A stretch of 43,024 nucleotides of DNA from Alphaproteobacteria bacterium UBA6178 (GCA_002422205.1 DITS01000032.1:1-43024); one strand, 5' to 3'; counted from the first letter of the stretch, positions 1 through 8,900 are shown. Numbers and translations are program-made. Notes: a model not told the origin generated them from the letters alone.

Positions 1-132
1 AGCCGATCCCGGGGATCCACTTTAAACAAGGCTGGATTCCTGCTGGAGTTTACCTCGTGCTTGTCACGGGGTGGAAGACGCATTATGAATTGAGGCCTGT
101 AGGCCAGCGCGGGAACGAACACAAAAAAGGAA
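1..132 (+). repeat. Composite dispersed repeat, left-truncated copy
   Basis: The first ~45 bases carry the GGGGATCCACTTT and GGCTGGATTCC words that recur at 7780-7860 (minus), 28017-28099 and 30685-30764. Bases ~104-129 carry the tail word GGGAACGAACACAAAAAA, which also ends the copies near 28262 and 30816 and, inverted, the one at 7672. The middle of this copy is degenerate and lacks the GGGAATGAC end. The left end runs off the window. It fills the space immediately upstream of fabG. Confidence 0.75.
61..89 (+). promoter_or_regulatory. Candidate sigma-70 promoter for fabG
   Basis: TTGTCA at 61-66 and TATGAA at 84-89 are separated by exactly 17 bases and lie 49 bp before the fabG start. The match is five of six at -35 and four of six at -10. 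The site lies inside degenerate repeat DNA, so it may be fortuitous or a promoter that arose from the repeat. Confidence 0.3.
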
Positions 133-138
133 TACTGC

Positions 139-876
139 ATGTTTACATTAGCCGGAAAAAAAGCATTGGTAACAGGCGCGAGCGGGGGGATTGGCAGCGC
201 GGTGGCGAAAGCTCTCGATAGCTGCGGCGCGCGCGTGGCAATTTCGGGCACACGCCGTGACGCGCTCGAAGCGCTGGCAGCTGAGCTAAAAAATGATCCG
301 GTGATTTTAACCTGTAATTTAAAAGACGGTACCGAGGTCGATGCACTGCCGAAAGCTGCCGAAGAGGCGCTTGGCGGATTGGATATTTTGGTATGCAATG
401 CGGGCGTGACCAAAGACAACCTCGCCATGCGCATGAAGGATGAGGAATGGCAGGATGTCATTGATATTAATTTAAGCGCCACCTTCCGGCTCAACCGTGC
501 GGTGTTGCGTGGCATGATGAAGCAACGCAATGGCCGCATCATCAATGTGGCATCGGTGGTGGCGGTGATGGGCAATCCCGGTCAGGCGAATTATTGCGCC
601 TCGAAAGCGGGCATGATCGGTATGAGCAAATCGCTGGCGCAGGAAGTGGCCTCACGCGGGATTACCGTGAATTGCATCGCCCCGGGTTTCATCAAAACGC
701 CGATGACCGATGCGCTGAACGAAGACCAGCAAAAACGTATCACCGACAATATCCCCTCGGGCCGTTTTGGTTTGCCCGAAGACATTGCGGCGAGTGTGGT
801 GTTTTTAGCATCCGATGAAGCGTCTTATGTGACGGGTCAGACGATTCATATTAATGGTGGATTATTAATGGTGTAA
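139..876 (+). CDS. fabG: 3-oxoacyl-[acyl-carrier-protein] reductase FabG
   Basis: NADPH-dependent reduction of 3-oxoacyl-ACP to 3-hydroxyacyl-ACP, the first reduction of type II fatty acid elongation in the cytoplasm. The 245 residues are the usual length for classical short-chain dehydrogenases. Visible are the cofactor glycine motif TGASGGIG (12-19), the NAG motif in VCNAGVTKDN (~86-95), and the catalytic Ser139, Tyr152 and Lys156 (YCASK). The C-terminus ends TGQTIHINGGLLMV, typical of FabG. The start is preceded by AAAAAAGGAATACTGC, giving a plausible Shine-Dalgarno. In many alphaproteobacteria fabD lies upstream and acpP directly downstream; here fabD, if present, is beyond the left edge and a long extra gene separates fabG from acpP. 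Confidence 0.96.
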   Translation: MFTLAGKKALVTGASGGIGSAVAKALDSCGARVAISGTRRDALEALAAELKNDPVILTCNLKDGTEVDALPKAAEEALGGLDILVCNAGVTKDNLAMRMKDEEWQDVIDINLSATFRLNRAVLRGMMKQRNGRIINVASVVAVMGNPGQANYCASKAGMIGMSKSLAQEVASRGITVNCIAPGFIKTPMTDALNEDQQKRITDNIPSGRFGLPEDIAASVVFLASDEASYVTGQTIHINGGLLMV

Positions 877-877
877 T

Positions 878-3088
878 ATGATTCTGGGTTTATTCACGCT
901 TACCATTACCATTAGCGCATTTTTATTATTTCTCATTCAGCCGATGATCGCCAAGCTGATTATGCCTCATCTGGGCGGTGCGCCTACGGTGTGGAATACC
1001 GCCATGCTGTTTTTTCAGGCATGTTTGCTGCTGGGCTATGCCTATGCGCATGCAGGGGCCAAATGGCTGAGCATCGGCAATCACATGCGCATGCACGGCG
1101 TGCTGTTGGCACTGTCGCTGCTATGCATGCCATTGGCATTGGTGGTGCCCGATCTGGACGCCGCGCATCAGCCGATTGTATGGACGCTGAGCGCGCTGGC
1201 TTTCTCGGTCGGTTTTCCGTTTCTGATGCTGTCTTCGAGTGCCCCGTTGTTACAGCATTGGTTTGCCCATAGCGGGCACCGGCTGGCGGCGAACCCCTAT
1301 CCGCTCTATGCGGCGAGCAATGTCGGCAGCTTTGCGGCATTGTTGTCCTTTCCGCTGCTGGTGGAACCGCTGCTATTCTCGGGCCAGCAAATGCTGGGCT
1401 GGTCGTGGGGGTATGGGTGTTATATTGTGCTGGTGGTCTGCTGCATGCTGCGCATTGGCCGACATACACAACCGATTCCTGCTGCCCCGCAAGCGGCGCC
1501 CGTGCAACCGTTGCGCGCCACCCAATGGCTGTATTGGATTGCGTTGGCGGCAGTGCCTTCCAGCCTGATGCTGGGCGTTACGTCTTATATCAGTACCGAT
1601 ATTGCGGCGGTGCCCTTGCTGTGGATTATGCCGCTGGCGCTGTATTTGCTGACCTTCATTTTTGCATTTGGCGGCGGCAAAAGCCTGTATCACGCATGCC
1701 AGCGTGTTTACCTGCCCACGGTGCTGTTACTGCTGTTGCTGGTGATGTCACGCGGCAGCTTTAATCTGGGTGTATTTTTAGCGCATTTATTCGGCTTTTT
1801 TGTGATCGCCATGATGTGCCATGGCCGCATGAACGAGTGCAAACCGCACGCCTCGCAGCTCACGCAGTTTTATTTATGCATGGCGATAGGCGGGGTGTTG
1901 GGCGGGCTGCTTAACGGCCTGTTAGCACCAGTATTATTCAATGACATTTATGAATATCCGCTGATGCTGATCGCTGCCGCCATACTGTATCCCTGTTACA
2001 AATGGCGGGGATTGCATCGCCGCAGCCTGCTATGGCTGAATGGCTTTGTGCTTTGCCTATTGGTTTTTTACGGTCTGCATGATCAGATCACGCATAGCGA
2101 ATGGCATCAGGCGATTACGAATGGTGTGGAAGGTAAGCGCGGGCTGGATTGGTTTATCTATCTGGCGCTGATTGCTACAGGCGCCACGCTATTGCGACAC
2201 TCTCTGGTCGCTTTTACAGGGATATTAGTAGTGATCTACGGCATGCATTTGCACATTGAGCGTGTTGATGGGCTAATGCGCGAGCGAAATTTTTTCGGAG
2301 TGAGTCAGGTGGTATATGAAGAAGATACCAATGCGAACGCCTATTATCACGGCACCACCATTCACGGGGTGCAAAGCCGTGACGAGGCCATGCGTCTGGC
2401 CCCGATTTCGTATTACGGCGCATTGAAGGAGGTCTATGCGAGCGTGCCCGATACGTTGAACCAGTTACCGATTGCGGTGGTGGGGATGGGCATGGGCACC
2501 GTACAATGCTACGCTAAACCCGATCAGCATGTGGATTATTTTGAGATTGATCCGATTGTGTTGCGCATTGCCGAAGACCGAGATTATTTTACCTATCTGA
2601 GTGATTGCCCCGGTGAGTATAAAGTGTATTTGGGGGATGGCCGCGTGGAGATTGCCAAAATGGATAATCAGCGCTACGGACTGATTGTTTTGGATGCTTA
2701 CAGCTCGGATTCCCTGCCGGTGCATTTGATTACGCAGGAAGCCGTTGCGATTTATAAAGCGAAACTGCAACCGGGCGGGTTGCTGGCATTTAACATCACC
2801 AACCGTCATATGAATTTGCGACCGATTCTCTCGGCGATTGCCCAGGATCTGGGGTTGCAGGTCTATGTCAAAGATTTTTCATCGGAGCATCCCCTGAGCT
2901 ATAATTCGACCTGGGTGGTGATGTCGGAGAATAGCGATGCGCTGGATGCCATGCGCAGTCATTATGACGAATGGCTGACGATCGGACAACGCACGAAGCG
3001 CAGCTGGCGTGATGATTACTCGAATATTTTACACGCGCTGACACTAACCCAAGGCTGGTATTTACCGCAGCCTGCGCAAGGGCAATAA
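878..3088 (+). CDS. Membrane-fused spermidine-synthase-like protein
   Basis: A 736-residue protein starting one base after the fabG stop, so probably co-transcribed. The first ~470 residues are a series of hydrophobic stretches (first ~3-27, then many more), suggesting ten or more membrane segments. The last ~230 residues form a Rossmann-type aminopropyl/methyltransferase-like domain: VVGMGMGTVQ (~533-542), the acidic nucleoside-binding segment YFEIDP, GDGRVEI, and VLDAYSSDSLPVHLIT. This layout matches the 'fused MFS/spermidine synthase' proteins. Substrate and function of that group are poorly established, so polyamine synthesis is only a possibility. Nothing in the protein ties it to fatty acid synthesis apart from position. 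Confidence 0.8.
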   Translation: MILGLFTLTITISAFLLFLIQPMIAKLIMPHLGGAPTVWNTAMLFFQACLLLGYAYAHAGAKWLSIGNHMRMHGVLLALSLLCMPLALVVPDLDAAHQPIVWTLSALAFSVGFPFLMLSSSAPLLQHWFAHSGHRLAANPYPLYAASNVGSFAALLSFPLLVEPLLFSGQQMLGWSWGYGCYIVLVVCCMLRIGRHTQPIPAAPQAAPVQPLRATQWLYWIALAAVPSSLMLGVTSYISTDIAAVPLLWIMPLALYLLTFIFAFGGGKSLYHACQRVYLPTVLLLLLLVMSRGSFNLGVFLAHLFGFFVIAMMCHGRMNECKPHASQLTQFYLCMAIGGVLGGLLNGLLAPVLFNDIYEYPLMLIAAAILYPCYKWRGLHRRSLLWLNGFVLCLLVFYGLHDQITHSEWHQAITNGVEGKRGLDWFIYLALIATGATLLRHSLVAFTGILVVIYGMHLHIERVDGLMRERNFFGVSQVVYEEDTNANAYYHGTTIHGVQSRDEAMRLAPISYYGALKEVYASVPDTLNQLPIAVVGMGMGTVQCYAKPDQHVDYFEIDPIVLRIAEDRDYFTYLSDCPGEYKVYLGDGRVEIAKMDNQRYGLIVLDAYSSDSLPVHLITQEAVAIYKAKLQPGGLLAFNITNRHMNLRPILSAIAQDLGLQVYVKDFSSEHPLSYNSTWVVMSENSDALDAMRSHYDEWLTIGQRTKRSWRDDYSNILHALTLTQGWYLPQPAQGQ

Positions 3089-3109
3089 CGTGTGGATGAG
3101 CACGTCAAT

Positions 3110-3138
3110 TTTACTGGTCAAAGCAGGGGCTTTATGCT
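3110..3138 (+). promoter_or_regulatory. Candidate sigma-70 promoter for acpP
   Basis: TTTACT (3110-3115) and TATGCT (3133-3138) are spaced by 17 bases in the 100-bp gap before acpP. Each hexamer matches the consensus at four of six positions. acpP usually needs strong independent transcription, which fits, but the match is modest. Confidence 0.35.
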
Positions 3139-3189
3139 AGTGAGCTTCGATCATATTGAATAAGTTTAACTTTTTATTAGGACAGAATC

Positions 3190-3423
3190 ATGAGTGATAT
3201 TGCAAGCCGTGTGAAAAAAATCGTTATTGAACATTTAGGTGCCGAAGAAGATAAAGTGGTGCCGGAAGCCAGCTTTATTGATGATCTGGGCGCAGACAGC
3301 CTCGATACGGTTGAGCTGGTCATGGCATTTGAAGAAGAATTCAGCATCGAAATCCCCGATGAAGCTGCTGAGAAAATCCAGACGGTTCAGGATGCGATTA
3401 CCTACATTCAGGACAATAGTTAA
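3190..3423 (+). CDS. acpP: Acyl carrier protein
   Basis: Small acidic carrier that holds growing acyl chains on a 4'-phosphopantetheine arm. It is 77 residues, the normal length, and strongly acidic. The prosthetic-group attachment site is Ser37 in the canonical DDLGADSLDTVELVM motif, followed by the typical helix with FEEEFSIEIPDE. A TAGGACAG sequence just upstream can act as ribosome binding site. fabF follows 29 bp downstream, the common acpP-fabF pair. Confidence 0.97.
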   Translation: MSDIASRVKKIVIEHLGAEEDKVVPEASFIDDLGADSLDTVELVMAFEEEFSIEIPDEAAEKIQTVQDAITYIQDNS

Positions 3424-3452
3424 TCCGTTTTTAGCCAAAGTCAGAGTTGCTT

Positions 3453-4712
3453 ATGCGCCGAGTCGTCGTTACTGGGATGGGTCTTGTCACACCGCTGGGT
3501 GTGGGCGTTGAGCCTGTCTGGAATGCACTTGTGGCGGGTAAATCGGGCTTAAGCGCTATCACCAAATTCGATGTGTCAGACCTGCCTTGTAAGGTGGCGG
3601 GGCAGGTGCCGCGTGGCACGGGCGCCAATGATTTCAATGCCGATACGGTGATGGAGCCGAAAGAGCAACGCAAAGTCGATGAATTTATTTTATTTGCACT
3701 GGGTGCCGCGCAGGAAGCGATTGAGCAATCGGGCTGGAAGCCGGAAAATGAAGAGCAGCAATGCCGCACCGGCGTGATGATCGGCTCGGGTATCGGCGGC
3801 TTGCCGATGATCGAAAAATCGGCGATTATTCTGCATGAGCAGGGGCCGCGCCGCATCAGCCCGTTCTTCATTCCCGCCTCGCTTATCAATCTGGCCTCGG
3901 GTCAGGTATCAATTAAATACGGATTCAAAGGCCCCAACCATTCGGTGGTGACGGCTTGCTCAACCGGCGCGCATGCGATTGGCGACGCAGCAAGGCTGAT
4001 TCAGTTCGGCGACGCCGATGTGATGATTGCAGGAAGTGCTGAGGCCACGGTGTCTCGGCTGGGTATCGCAGGATTTGCCGCAGCGCGTGCGCTCTCTACC
4101 AGCTATAATGACACGCCGGAAAAAGCCTCGCGCCCATGGGATCAGGGCCGCGACGGCTTTGTGATGGGCGAGGGCGCGGGCATTGTGGTGCTCGAAGAAT
4201 ATGAGCATGCCAAAGCACGCGGCGCGACGATTTATGGCGAATATGCGGGCTATGGGTTATCGGGCGATGCCTATCATATCACCTCACCCGCCGATAATGG
4301 CGATGGCGGTTTCCGCTCGATGCAGATGGCACTGAAACATGCGGGGCTCAACCCATCTGATATCGGCTATATCAATGCGCATGGCACCTCGACCCCCAAA
4401 GGCGACGAAATCGAGCTGGGCGCGGTGAAACGCCTGTTTGGGGATGCGATGAAACTGGCGTCGATGTCGTCAACTAAATCCTCGATCGGCCATTTGCTGG
4501 GCGGCGCGGGCTCGGTGGAGGCGATTTTCTCAATAATGGCTATGCATAAAGGCGTAGTGCCGCCCACGCTGAATCTTGATAGCCCGTCCGAATCCTGTTT
4601 GGGCGTGGATTTGGTACCGCATGTTGCAAAAGAACGCAAAATCAATGCAGTATTGTCCAATTCCTTCGGGTTTGGCGGTACCAATGCCTCGTTGGTATTC
4701 AAAGCCGTTTAA
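3453..4712 (+). CDS. fabF: 3-oxoacyl-[acyl-carrier-protein] synthase II FabF
   Basis: Condensing enzyme that elongates acyl-ACP with malonyl-ACP. With the ATG at 3453 the product is 419 residues, opening MRRVVVTGMGLVTPLG as the family does; an upstream in-frame TTG at 3447 is possible but less likely. The catalytic triad is intact: Cys169 (TACSTGAHA), His310 (NAHGTSTPKGD) and His347 (KSSIGHLLGGAG). The C-terminus NSFGFGGTNASLVF is canonical. It lies 29 bp after acpP and is probably in the same transcript. Confidence 0.96.
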   Translation: MRRVVVTGMGLVTPLGVGVEPVWNALVAGKSGLSAITKFDVSDLPCKVAGQVPRGTGANDFNADTVMEPKEQRKVDEFILFALGAAQEAIEQSGWKPENEEQQCRTGVMIGSGIGGLPMIEKSAIILHEQGPRRISPFFIPASLINLASGQVSIKYGFKGPNHSVVTACSTGAHAIGDAARLIQFGDADVMIAGSAEATVSRLGIAGFAAARALSTSYNDTPEKASRPWDQGRDGFVMGEGAGIVVLEEYEHAKARGATIYGEYAGYGLSGDAYHITSPADNGDGGFRSMQMALKHAGLNPSDIGYINAHGTSTPKGDEIELGAVKRLFGDAMKLASMSSTKSSIGHLLGGAGSVEAIFSIMAMHKGVVPPTLNLDSPSESCLGVDLVPHVAKERKINAVLSNSFGFGGTNASLVFKAV

Positions 4713-4849
4713 ATACTCTCTTTACGCGCCTGAATTCTCATTCAATGACCCGTAAAAATATAGTGCTTACAGCGACGGAAACCCTGTATGGCATCCGTAT
4801 AATTCTTCGAGCGGCTCATCCATGCATGCCGCACATAAAGGGGAGAATT

Positions 4850-5233
4850 ATGCAGAAATTATACATGATAACATCACTATGCCTGTTGGGCGCCTGCCAG
4901 TCACAAATCATGGCGGAATATGTGGGTAAAGACCTGCGGGAAGTGCAACTGCAAAACGGGCCGCCTGCCTATGAAATGGATATGGGCGATGGCATATACG
5001 CCTATCAGTGGGAGCGCGTCGAGCGCTATACCAGTCCCGAAGTGATCCGAGAGGACACCACCTATAAAACCAACGCATCCGGCGACCGCATTGCAGGCAG
5101 TGAAAGAACCGTCACCACGATTACCCCGAGTCAAACACGTATCACCCATTGCCTTGATACCTATTTCGCACGCAAGGAAGGTAGCCGGTGGATTATCACA
5201 GGCTTTCAGCAGCCTAGCTTTGCATGCGAATAA
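4850..5233 (+). CDS. Small predicted lipoprotein, unknown function
   Basis: The start is placed at 4850 because a GGGGAG ribosome binding site sits just before it and the product then begins with a lipoprotein signal (MQKLYMITSLCLLGACQ, lipidated Cys16). A longer in-frame reading from 4745 would hide this signal. The mature part is ~112 residues, polar, with a segment rich in threonine (TVTTITPSQTRITHC) and three further features that could fold as a small beta domain: GKDLREVQLQNGPP, YAYQWERVER and RWIITGFQQPSFACE. I do not recognise a family. A perfect TATAAT at 4798-4803 lies ~50 bp upstream without a good -35. It precedes mltG, which also acts at the cell envelope. Confidence 0.7.
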   Translation: MQKLYMITSLCLLGACQSQIMAEYVGKDLREVQLQNGPPAYEMDMGDGIYAYQWERVERYTSPEVIREDTTYKTNASGDRIAGSERTVTTITPSQTRITHCLDTYFARKEGSRWIITGFQQPSFACE

Positions 5234-5308
5234 AATATGCAATAAGCAACGGGTACGCCGCCCAGATAATTGCTGCATCCCCATGCCGGAGCCGCTATAC
5301 TGTCTGGC

Positions 5309-6292
5309 ATGAAACGCCTATTCTCTTTTGTGCTGACCTTGCTGTTAATCGGGCTGGTGATACTGGTGGGGGCTGCCACCTATGGCTGGGTGTGGTATAG
5401 CAGCTATTCTGACCGCACAGACATGGTGGTGGTGGCTATTCCGCCCGGTACCGGTGTGCATGCGCTGACCGACCTGCTGGTGGAAGCCGAGGTGATCGAC
5501 CAGCCTTTATTATTTAAAGCGGCGATTGTACTAAGCGGCAGCCAAAGTAAGCTCAAAGCGGGCGAATATGAATTCCCCGCCCAAGCCAGCCCGCAAACCG
5601 TGCTGCAAAAACTGATCAAGGGCAGCACGATTACGCATGCGCTGACATTTCCCGAGGGGCTGACCACGGCACAAATGCTGACGCTGGTTGCCCAAGACCC
5701 GCGACTGACCGGTGAGATACCGGAAAAGGTGGGGGAAGGGCGGCTGATGCCCGATACCTACCATTTCCACCGTGGGGATAGCCGCGCGGCTGTGGTGGCA
5801 CGGATGCAAAAAGCCATGGATGAGGCGCTGGCGCAGGCATGGGAGTCCCGCACACAGGATCTGCCGATCAGCACCCCTGAGGAAGCGTTGATTCTGGCGT
5901 CGGTGGTGGAGCGTGAAACAGGCGTCGATGACGAGCGCCCGCGCGTAGCGGCGGTATTTGTCAACCGGCTGCGGCTTGGCATGCCGCTGCAATCGGACCC
6001 GACGGTGGTCTATGGCATCGAGCTGGCACATGGCCCGATGAACCGTAGCCTCACCCGCAATGACCTGAAACGCGACCACGCCCATAACACCTATACCCGT
6101 GGCGGGCTGCCACAGGGGCCGATTGCCAATCCGGGCAAAGCCTCGATTCAGGCGACACTCAACCCGCCCAAAACCAATGAGCTGTATTTTGTGGCGACCG
6201 GCACCGGCGGCCATCATTTTGCCACGACACTGGCCGAGCATAACCGCAATGTGGCCCGATACCGTGCGATTATGAGGCAACAGGCGCAATGA
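5309..6292 (+). CDS. mltG: Endolytic murein transglycosylase MltG
   Basis: Inner-membrane lytic transglycosylase that cleaves nascent glycan strands and is thought to set their length. The start at 5309 (MKRLFSFVLTLLLIGL) puts a membrane anchor at residues ~4-24; the longer reading from 5270 has no such merit. Product length is 327 residues, typical of YceG/MltG. The family signature ILASVVERETG (195-205) contains the catalytic glutamate (Glu201 or Glu203), followed by RVAAVFVNRLRLGMPLQSDPTVVYG-type sequence and the NTYTRGGLPQGPIANPG motif near the C-terminus. The position after fabF agrees with the common fabG-acpP-fabF-mltG order. It overlaps the next gene by four bases (ATGA). Confidence 0.94.
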   Translation: MKRLFSFVLTLLLIGLVILVGAATYGWVWYSSYSDRTDMVVVAIPPGTGVHALTDLLVEAEVIDQPLLFKAAIVLSGSQSKLKAGEYEFPAQASPQTVLQKLIKGSTITHALTFPEGLTTAQMLTLVAQDPRLTGEIPEKVGEGRLMPDTYHFHRGDSRAAVVARMQKAMDEALAQAWESRTQDLPISTPEEALILASVVERETGVDDERPRVAAVFVNRLRLGMPLQSDPTVVYGIELAHGPMNRSLTRNDLKRDHAHNTYTRGGLPQGPIANPGKASIQATLNPPKTNELYFVATGTGGHHFATTLAEHNRNVARYRAIMRQQAQ

Positions 6293-6804
6293 CCCACGCC
6301 ATCCGCCAGCTTGCGGTGGATGATGCGCTGCAACTGCGCAGCTTGCGATTGCACGCGCTGAAACACGCGCCCGATGCCTTTACGGTATCCTATGAAGAAT
6401 ATCGCGATTTAAGCCATGAGGACATCGCGCGTGACATTGCAGACGATACCTATATTGGGGCGTTTGACGCCGACGGGCGGTTGGTGGGGATTTCCGCCTA
6501 TCAGATCCGCCGCTGGCGCAAACAGCAGCATCAGGCCTATCTGTTTGGCGTCTATGTGCACCCCGATGCGCGCGGGCAGGGGCTTTCCGCTCGCATGCTT
6601 GATGCATGCCTTGCCCATGCGCGCACGCGCGTGGAAATGATGATTCTGCAAGTGGCAGTAACCAACTTTCCCGCCCGCCATACCTATCTGAAGGCCGGAT
6701 TCCAAAGTTATGGGGTGGAACCCAAAGCATTGAAAATAGGGGATGATTATATCGACGAAGAGCATATGTGGCTGGACCTGAGCCGCTGGCATCCACCCGC
6801 CTGA
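6289..6804 (+). CDS. GNAT family N-acetyltransferase
   Basis: A 171-residue acetyltransferase of the GNAT fold. The acetyl-CoA binding motif A is visible at 89-100 (YVHPDARGQGLS, with the R-G-Q-G loop), preceded by the beta strand AYLFGVYV and followed by the helix RMLDACLAHA. The C-terminal part (FPARHTYLKAGFQSYG) has the usual GNAT end. The substrate cannot be read from the sequence. The start overlaps the mltG stop (ATGA), so translation is probably coupled. Confidence 0.85.
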   Translation: MTHAIRQLAVDDALQLRSLRLHALKHAPDAFTVSYEEYRDLSHEDIARDIADDTYIGAFDADGRLVGISAYQIRRWRKQQHQAYLFGVYVHPDARGQGLSARMLDACLAHARTRVEMMILQVAVTNFPARHTYLKAGFQSYGVEPKALKIGDDYIDEEHMWLDLSRWHPPA

Positions 6805-7069
6805 ACAAGGCGATTGATTGTCTCTTTTTTGCCATAGGCAGCGCTATCCTTTAGGAAATATTAAGGATTTCGCCTTGGCGCATTCGATGTAATTATGCAA
6901 CAGTTAGGGGCTAGATTAGGCTTATGCGTAAGCTTTGACCAAACTCTTATTGCAACCGCCCCCATTTTTTACCAAAGATACATTCGATCATTCGGTCATG
7001 TAACACGCGGACTGTGCATGATCCATACGAAGAAATGTGCAACTAGGTAACATAAAAGAGGATTTAACA

Positions 7070-7615
7070 ATGAACAAACTGGTCAAAGCAACTGTACTTG
7101 CAGCCGCTGGTGCCTTCGTGCTGGCAGGCTCTGCTAATGCAGGCCCTAAAGATGTCGTCAAAGACGAGCGTGGCAACATCGTAGTCAATACTTTTGGCAA
7201 TTGCGTACGTACAAAATGGGATTCCATGTATGATGAGTGCAACGATCTGGGTATCGAAGCACGCACCGTATATTTCGATTTTGACAGCGCCGCACTGACG
7301 CCTGCAGCTAAAGCGAAGCTGGACTCGCTGGTTGATATCATCACCAGCTCCACCAATGTGGAAAGCGTAAGCATCGTGGGTTATGCCGACGCAATCGGTG
7401 ATAAAGGCTATAACTATCGTCTGTCGCAACGCCGCGCCAAAGCGGTTGAAGATTATCTGGCTGGCAAAGGCTATCTTGATACCCGTTCAACCGACGTGCG
7501 TGCATTCGGCGAAGACGTACCGGTTTCCAACTGCTCCGGTGTACGTGGCAACGAGCTGAAAGCTTGCTTGTGGCGTGACCGTCGCGTTGAAATCGAGCTG
7601 AACTTCTTCAAATAG
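7070..7615 (+). CDS. OmpA-domain envelope protein
   Basis: Start chosen at 7070, after AAAGAGGA, because it gives a clean Sec signal peptide (MNKLVKATVLAAAGAFVLAG, cleavage after SANA at ~24). The 181-residue precursor has an OmpA-like peptidoglycan-binding domain from ~66 to the end: VYFDFDSAALTPAA (67-80), YNYRLSQRRAKAVEDYL (114-130) and RDRRVEIEL (169-177). Four cysteines (45, 57, 155, 166) could form two disulfides. There is no beta-barrel domain, so this is a periplasmic or lipid-free peptidoglycan linker rather than a full OmpA porin. It stands alone, with its own terminator, and codon use suggests strong expression. Confidence 0.88.
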   Translation: MNKLVKATVLAAAGAFVLAGSANAGPKDVVKDERGNIVVNTFGNCVRTKWDSMYDECNDLGIEARTVYFDFDSAALTPAAKAKLDSLVDIITSSTNVESVSIVGYADAIGDKGYNYRLSQRRAKAVEDYLAGKGYLDTRSTDVRAFGEDVPVSNCSGVRGNELKACLWRDRRVEIELNFFK

Positions 7616-7641
7616 TTCACTCACAACGATCACGATAGACG

Positions 7642-7672
7642 GGGCGGCTCTTGGGGCCGCCCTTTCTTTTTG
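7642..7672 (+). terminator. Rho-independent terminator after the OmpA-domain gene
   Basis: A perfect 7-bp GC stem, GGGCGGC (7642-7648) and GCCGCCC (7656-7662), is followed directly by TTTCTTTTT. It lies 27 bp after the stop codon of the OmpA-domain gene. Confidence 0.9.
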
Positions 7673-7893
7673 TGTTTGCTCCTGCTACGGGCTACTGCCC
7701 TGTGCAATGAGCCTAACGCCTTTGGCGACTAAAAGACTCGGTCTGCTGACCGAGATGGTACTCTCTTCCTATTAATCTTGTCATTCCCGCGAAAGCGGGA
7801 ACCCAGCCTTGCGCGCGCAAAGTGGATCCCCGGGCTCGGCGGTGCCGACCCGAGGATGACACGGATGGAGATACTGGTGTCAGGCACCCGTAT
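7672..7893 (-). repeat. Composite dispersed repeat, minus orientation
   Basis: Read on the minus strand it contains, in order: an imperfect hairpin built on ATACTGGTG/GCACCCGTAT (about 7871-7893), a palindromic element from 7860 to 7780 with ends GTCATCC and GGAATGAC, a perfect 7-bp hairpin CTCGGTC/GACCGAG (7737-7754), and the tail GTAGCCCGTAGCAGGAGC then AAACACAAAAA (about 7700-7668). The same words occur in the same order near 28017-28262 and 30685-30816. This accounts for most of the 361-bp gap between the OmpA-domain gene and the LysR gene; the remainder (7894-7976) shows nothing recognisable. Confidence 0.8.
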
Positions 7894-7976
7894 GGCAATC
7901 GCTAGATAAGCCCCATTGACAACCGTGCCGCAATCCGCCAATTGTTTCTTAAACGCAAACAATGAGGCGCTGCACG

Positions 7977-8900
7977 ATGTCGATGCATTATCTGTCTTAT
8001 ATCCCTACCTTTGTGAAAGTGGTGGAGCGCCAGAGCTTTTCCGGTGCCGCGCGCGATTTAGGCATGACCAAATCGGCGGTGAGCAAACATATTCAGGCAC
8101 TCGAAGAAGGCCTCAAAGTACGGCTGCTCAACCGCACCACCCGCACTTTGGCACTCACCGAAGAAGGGCAGATATTTTATGCCAAATGCACCCATATCGT
8201 CGAGGAGCTGGAATCCGCTGAGCAACAGGTGCATAACCTCAATGAAAACCCCAGCGGCGTGCTGAAGGTCAATGCCCCCACCTCATTTGGGGCGCTATTT
8301 CTGGCGCCGGTGATTGCGGAATTTGGCATGCTATACCCTGATATTAGATTGGAAGTGGATTTTAGCGACCATTTCATTGATCTGATCGCCGAAGGGGTGG
8401 ATGTGTGCATCCGTGTGGCCTCCCTCACCGATTCGAGCCTGATTGCCAAAAAACTGAGCAATTGTCCGATTATCATGGCGGCATCGCCCGACTATATCAG
8501 CAAACACGGTACGCCCCAACATCCCGATGCGCTGATCAACCACCGCTTTATTGAATACAGCTATATTGAGCGCCTGCGCGAATGGCGCTACCGCGACCCC
8601 GCAGACGGCAAGGAGAAAATGGCCCCCATTACGGTGATGATGCGCGCCAATAACGCGCAGATGATGCGCGCAGCAGCGGTGGCTGGTGTGGGCATTATCA
8701 ATGTGCCGAGTTTTATCATTGCCGATGATATCCGCGAGGGGCGGCTGGTACGCGTGTTGACCGATTATGTCAACGCGCCGGAGCGCAATATTTATGCGCT
8801 GTTTCCGCATAGCCGTTTCATGTCGGCCAAGCTAAGGCTGTTCATTGATTTTCTGGCGCAAAAATGCACACAACAGGCAATATTAGGTGCGGCGAGCTGA
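7977..8900 (+). CDS. LysR family transcriptional regulator
   Basis: A 307-residue LysR-type regulator. The start at 7977 is preferred over 7962 because a GAGG lies nine bases before it and the winged-helix then begins at the usual distance (MSMHYLSYIPTFVKVVE). The helix-turn-helix spans ~18-65 (FSGAARDLGMTKSAVSKHIQ, then LNRTTRTLALTEEG). The effector-binding domain follows from ~90 with PTSFGALFLAPVI and DLIAEGVDVCIRV, which resemble the CrgA/AaeR-like subgroup. No divergent target gene lies directly upstream, so its regulon is not evident; the convergent permease gene follows 32 bp downstream on the other strand. Confidence 0.93.
   Translation: MSMHYLSYIPTFVKVVERQSFSGAARDLGMTKSAVSKHIQALEEGLKVRLLNRTTRTLALTEEGQIFYAKCTHIVEELESAEQQVHNLNENPSGVLKVNAPTSFGALFLAPVIAEFGMLYPDIRLEVDFSDHFIDLIAEGVDVCIRVASLTDSSLIAKKLSNCPIIMAASPDYISKHGTPQHPDALINHRFIEYSYIERLREWRYRDPADGKEKMAPITVMMRANNAQMMRAAAVAGVGIINVPSFIIADDIREGRLVRVLTDYVNAPERNIYALFPHSRFMSAKLRLFIDFLAQKCTQQAILGAAS

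Noticed and set aside
4745..4849. N-terminal extension of the lipoprotein gene
   Set aside because: No ribosome binding site at 4745, whereas 4850 has GGGGAG and opens a lipoprotein signal peptide.
5531..6289. 252-residue minus-strand frame opposite mltG
   Set aside because: Antisense shadow; the plus frame carries the MltG signature and membrane anchor.
6805..7069. Promoter for the OmpA-domain gene
   Set aside because: I expected a strong promoter in this 265-bp gap but found no pair of hexamers with 16-18 spacing good enough to report.
7713..7962. Minus-strand reading frames over the repeat, containing WVPAFAGMT-like words
   Set aside because: These words arise from translating the dispersed repeat; similar spurious frames occur over 21699-21950, 27954-28259, 30588-30839 and 30686-31009. 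No start signal or family match.
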